Shown piece by piece: positions 63,667 to 64,000 of a stretch of DNA of 64,000 nt (position 1 is its first letter; each line of letters starts with the position of its first letter). The stretch comes from Amycolatopsis suaedae (lineage in GTDB: Bacteria > Actinomycetota > Actinomycetes > Mycobacteriales > Pseudonocardiaceae). A program made the translations under genes and the position numbers. Under the pieces are notes generated by a model, which saw only the letters and a list, made by a program, of their open reading frames with translations, searched no databases and had not been told where the DNA came from. The stretch covers positions 1 through 64,000 of the forward strand of contig NZ_SFCC01000009.1 of NCBI RefSeq assembly GCF_004214935.1, written 5' to 3'.

Positions 63667-64000
63667 CTGTTCCGAGTGGGCCTCCGGACCACTCGGTATC
63701 AGGCCGCAACAGAAGACCGGTGATCTGGCGGGTGGTCGGTGTCGTCGGCGAACTGCTGGCGATTCTCGGGATCGTCCTGATCGGTTACCTCGCTTACCAG
63801 ACATGGGGCAAGCTGGAAGAGATCGACGACTCCCAGGCGCAGCTCGACCAGCAGCTGTCCCAGTCCTGGCAGGAGGAATCCGAGCCGGCACCGAACTCGC
63901 CCGGAGCGCAACGGGCGCGTCCGGCGGGAAGCCCTATGATCCGTCTCTCGATTCCCCGGCTCGGTCGGCGGTGGACGGTGGTCGAGGGCACCGGTCTGGC
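63663..64000 (+). CDS. Class E sortase, partial at window end
   Basis: The first 112 residues of a sortase, cut by the window. A cytoplasmic start leads to one membrane helix (about 24-46), then a coiled, polar linker (YQTWGKLEEIDDSQAQLDQQ) and the first strand of the sortase barrel (MIRLSIPRLGRRWTVVEGTGL), as in SrtE enzymes that cleave LAxTG signals. The catalytic His, Cys and Arg lie beyond the window. The GTG at 63663 overlaps the wecB stop by 4 nt. Its likely substrates in this window are the LAVTG micro-protein and the LAATG TAP peptidase. Confidence 0.88.
   Translation, partial: MTVPSGPPDHSVSGRNRRPVIWRVVGVVGELLAILGIVLIGYLAYQTWGKLEEIDDSQAQLDQQLSQSWQEESEPAPNSPGAQRARPAGSPMIRLSIPRLGRRWTVVEGTGL

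Overview
The window is high-GC actinomycete DNA. The arabinofuranosyltransferase-like GT-C protein, class E sortase with LAxTG substrates, HisKA_3 two-component pairs, ESX-like secreted proteins and an integrative element of the pMEA/pSAM2 type point to a member of the Pseudonocardiaceae (Amycolatopsis or a close relative). The family is an inference from gene content; no 16S or marker phylogeny is possible here.

Region 1 (1-29,066) is chromosomal backbone. It holds a secreted CHAP amidase, a membrane XRE/ricin-fold fusion, a secreted KP-43-type subtilase and a Nudix hydrolase. A complete copper-efflux locus follows: copA, a His-rich secreted protein, copZ and csoR, with two CsoR-type palindromes. 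Next come an IclR regulator and a divergent histidine-utilisation operon (hutH-hutU-M20 amidohydrolase-hutF-hutI) whose genes overlap by 4-13 nt. After it lie a NarL-type two-component pair, an ABC-2 exporter, a voltage-sensor-only membrane protein, the HrpB helicase with a solute-binding lipoprotein, a MauE/DoxX plus DsbA-like redox pair, and an ESX-associated module (WXG-like protein, NlpC/P60 endopeptidase, two YbaB-like proteins). The region ends with tRNA-Ala(GGC). A short palindrome, TCTGGNATNCCAGA, recurs eight times in the first 23 kb and nowhere else that I found.

Region 2 (29,025-40,239) is an 11.2-kb actinomycete integrative and conjugative element (AICE) inserted in the tRNA-Ala gene. 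It is bounded by exact 43-bp att repeats and carries 21-bp direct repeats just inside each end that look like integrase arm sites. It encodes integrase, excisionase, a RepSA-type initiator, small membrane and zinc-ribbon proteins, a split FtsK/TraB DNA-transfer apparatus, an SCO3933-type regulator, an HTH regulator with a repeat-rich operator, and the Nudix/HD pair typical of AICEs. A structured non-coding stretch near attR is a candidate origin.

Region 3 (40,240-43,452) starts with the displaced tRNA terminator, tandem REP-like hairpins and a decayed D-Ala-D-Ala dipeptidase gene. A divergent DesK/NarL-type two-component pair follows.

Region 4 (43,560-58,535) is an exported-hydrolase island: an alpha/beta hydrolase, a beta-lactamase-fold serine hydrolase, an X-Pro dipeptidyl peptidase, two TAP-family peptidases (one with an LAATG sorting signal), a LuxR regulator with a degenerate receiver, a trypsin whose signal peptide is out of frame with its body, an iron-ADH-fold protein and a large secreted repeat protein. 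Most transcription units end in long perfect hairpins.

Region 5 (58,679-64,000) is a cell-envelope operon: an AftB-like GT-C enzyme, a processive GT2, a 56-residue LAVTG micro-protein, a WecB epimerase and a class E sortase cut by the window end. I infer that it makes a surface glycan and anchors something to the wall; this is the best candidate for an undescribed system in the window.
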